Shown: positions 6,281-7,652 of the stretch, one piece after another
Numbering within the stretch: the stretch's first letter is position 1
Layout: each line of letters opens with the position of its first letter
The notes under the pieces: model-generated
Seen by the model: only the letters and a program-made list of their open reading frames with translations
Told to the model about the DNA's origin: nothing
The model's database searches: none
Position numbers and translations under genes: made by a program
Assembly: GCA_947458795.1 (NCBI GenBank)
Contig: CANHCD010000087.1
Span: forward strand, 1 to 7,652
DNA length: 7,652 bases
From: Cyclobacteriaceae bacterium
GTDB taxonomy: Bacteria; Bacteroidota; Bacteroidia; Cytophagales; Cyclobacteriaceae
Reading direction: 5' to 3'

Positions 6281-6296
6281 AGCCGAAAATCGGGCT
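6281..6296 (+). other. Weak hairpin between the GLPGLI and outer-membrane genes
   Basis: AGCCGA (6281-6286) can pair with TCGGGCT (6290-6296) across an AAA loop with one bulged G, followed by a pyrimidine-rich run. It could be a partial terminator that lowers expression of the downstream gene relative to the GLPGLI gene. The stem is short and imperfect. Confidence 0.25.
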
Positions 6297-6324
6297 TTCT
6301 TCACCTCTTTTCTCCTTCTTGTTG

Positions 6325-7652
6325 ATGCTATTGATCAAAAGAATAAGTTTACTCGCTTGCTTTTGCTTGCTTGCTGGGGTCTCCATGGCCCAAACCAAGC
6401 CGCTGACGGGGTTCGTGTTGGACAGCCTCAATCGGCCCATTGCCTATGCCAATGTGGTGGCTATCAATCAAAGCACGCAGAAAATTGCGGGATTCGGCAT
6501 CTCCAATAACGAAGGCAAGTTTAAGGTGACCTTGCTCGAAGGCCCTTCCTACCTGATTCGCGTTTCCTTTGTGGGCTACCGGCAGTTTGAACAAGTACTC
6601 AATACCTGGGATTCCGATACCCCACAGCTGGTCATCCTCAAGCAAAGTGATACCCAACTTGGACTGGTAGAAGTGGTGTCCGAGATGCCCGTCACCATGA
6701 AGGGAGATACGCTCACCTACAAAACCGATGCGTTCACCACGGGAACGGAGCGCAAGCTAGAAGATGTCTTGGAAAAACTCCCTGGCTTCCAGGTGGCTGA
6801 GGACGGTGGCGTGAAGGTGCAAGGAAAAACTGTAGACAAGGTGCTGATTGATGGAAAGCCGTTTATGGATGGAGACACCAAATTGGCCACCAAAAACCTG
6901 CCTGCCAATGCGGTGGACCGGGTGCAGGTATTGAAAAATTTCAACGAAGTTGGCCCTATGCGAGGCCTAGATACCAACGAAACCCTGGCACTCAATATCC
7001 AACTGAAGGAGGGTAAGAAAAACATGGTCTTTGGCGACCTGACCGCAGGTGTAGGTCCTCAGAAACGGTATTTGGCGCATGCCAATACCTTTTACTATGC
7101 ACCCAAACTCAATGTCAACTTTATTGGCGGCACAAATAATGTAGGGGAGCAGCCCTTTACCTTGCAGGATTATTTCCGATTTTCGGGAGGCATGGGAGGT
7201 CTTGCCTCTCGTGCTGGATCTCGCGTACAGGTTAACGGGGAGGATTTGGGAATTCCAATGGCCACCCGCTCCAATGCAAATTCGCTAGAAACAAACTTAG
7301 CAGCCTTCAATCTCAATTATACCCCATCCTCAAAGTGGAGGCACACGGGCTTTGTCATCGGGTCTACGTCAAACAATGGCTTGGGAAGTTCTTCCCTACG
7401 CACCTACTTGAATACCGGACAAAACAACAAAGAGGAACTCTTGTCTTCCTCTGAGGTAGAAAGTAAGTCTGGTTTGGCTAAATACGCCATCACCTACACC
7501 CCAAAAGAAGAGACCTATGTTAAGTACAGCTTTTTTGGGAAGCTTTCTGAGATTGAGAATGGAAACCTGCTCAATTCTAGTTTTGGAAATTTTACCCAAA
7601 ACATCAATACGCTGTCCTCCCGCAATCCCTACGCACTGCAGCAAAAGCTGGA
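6325..7652 (+). CDS. TonB-receptor-like outer-membrane beta-barrel protein, N-terminal part
   Basis: The frame is open from the ATG at 6325 to the window edge (442 full codons), so the protein is cut. The start gives a signal peptide: MLLIKRISLL, a hydrophobic core, and cleavage after SMA before Gln23. The ATG at 6385 falls at the cleavage site and is not the start. Residues about 26-108 form a carboxypeptidase-regulatory-like beta-sandwich (TGFVLDSLNRPIAYANVV, then IRVSFVGYRQF). Residues about 115-225 are plug-like, with GDTLTYKTDAF, LEDVLEKLPGF (145-155), VLIDGKPFMDGD and VDRVQVLKNF. From about residue 230, alternating aromatic/polar strands suggest the barrel. Full members are usually 800-950 residues, so about half is visible. 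It resembles the outer-membrane beta-barrel family found beside GLPGLI genes rather than a classic SusC with a SusD partner. The substrate is unknown, and transport by TonB is inferred. Confidence 0.9.
   Translation, partial: MLLIKRISLLACFCLLAGVSMAQTKPLTGFVLDSLNRPIAYANVVAINQSTQKIAGFGISNNEGKFKVTLLEGPSYLIRVSFVGYRQFEQVLNTWDSDTPQLVILKQSDTQLGLVEVVSEMPVTMKGDTLTYKTDAFTTGTERKLEDVLEKLPGFQVAEDGGVKVQGKTVDKVLIDGKPFMDGDTKLATKNLPANAVDRVQVLKNFNEVGPMRGLDTNETLALNIQLKEGKKNMVFGDLTAGVGPQKRYLAHANTFYYAPKLNVNFIGGTNNVGEQPFTLQDYFRFSGGMGGLASRAGSRVQVNGEDLGIPMATRSNANSLETNLAAFNLNYTPSSKWRHTGFVIGSTSNNGLGSSSLRTYLNTGQNNKEELLSSSEVESKSGLAKYAITYTPKEETYVKYSFFGKLSEIENGNLLNSSFGNFTQNINTLSSRNPYALQQKL

Noticed and set aside
6364..6375. 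A short GCTT tandem repeat in the signal-peptide codons of the outer-membrane gene, considered as a phase-variable tract.
   Set aside because: Only about three units are present, too few to expect frequent slippage.

Overview
The window looks like chromosomal DNA from a Bacteroidota bacterium, most likely of the Cytophagales/Cyclobacteriaceae type (Algoriphagus-like). The evidence is a GLPGLI-family secreted protein, a SusC/TonB-receptor-like outer-membrane protein with an N-terminal carboxypeptidase-regulatory-like domain, several signal peptides ending in Ala-Gln, weak or absent Shine-Dalgarno sequences and AT-rich intergenic DNA. The genus is a guess from gene style; no marker gene is present.

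Left block (1-1375, + strand): the C-terminal end of a GMC-family flavoprotein oxidoreductase, then a secreted TIM-barrel protein of the sugar phosphate isomerase/epimerase family, closed by a hairpin terminator. In this phylum such pairs usually belong to sugar oxidation and 3-keto-sugar processing.

Middle block (1376-2901, + strand): an AT-rich stretch of about 510 bases with no convincing gene but two further terminator-like hairpins. It is followed by an unrecognised lipoprotein whose frame is broken by one in-frame TGA. Coding sequence plainly continues for 43 more codons as a Gly/Ala-rich tail. The original stop overlaps the start of a 54-residue, two-helix membrane protein too small for routine ORF calling. 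A symmetric hairpin then separates this pair from the convergent genes.

Right block (2968-7652): a two-component system on the - strand (sensor histidine kinase, then OmpR-type response regulator, overlapping by ATGA). It is divergent from a + strand pair: a GLPGLI-family periplasmic protein and a TonB-receptor-like outer-membrane beta-barrel protein that runs off the window. The 117-base divergent gap carries three TTAAC repeats exactly 10 bp apart, the layout expected for an OmpR-family regulator site. The simplest reading is that the kinase/regulator pair controls the envelope genes, itself, or both. The most notable items are this candidate operator and the broken lipoprotein/small membrane protein pair.
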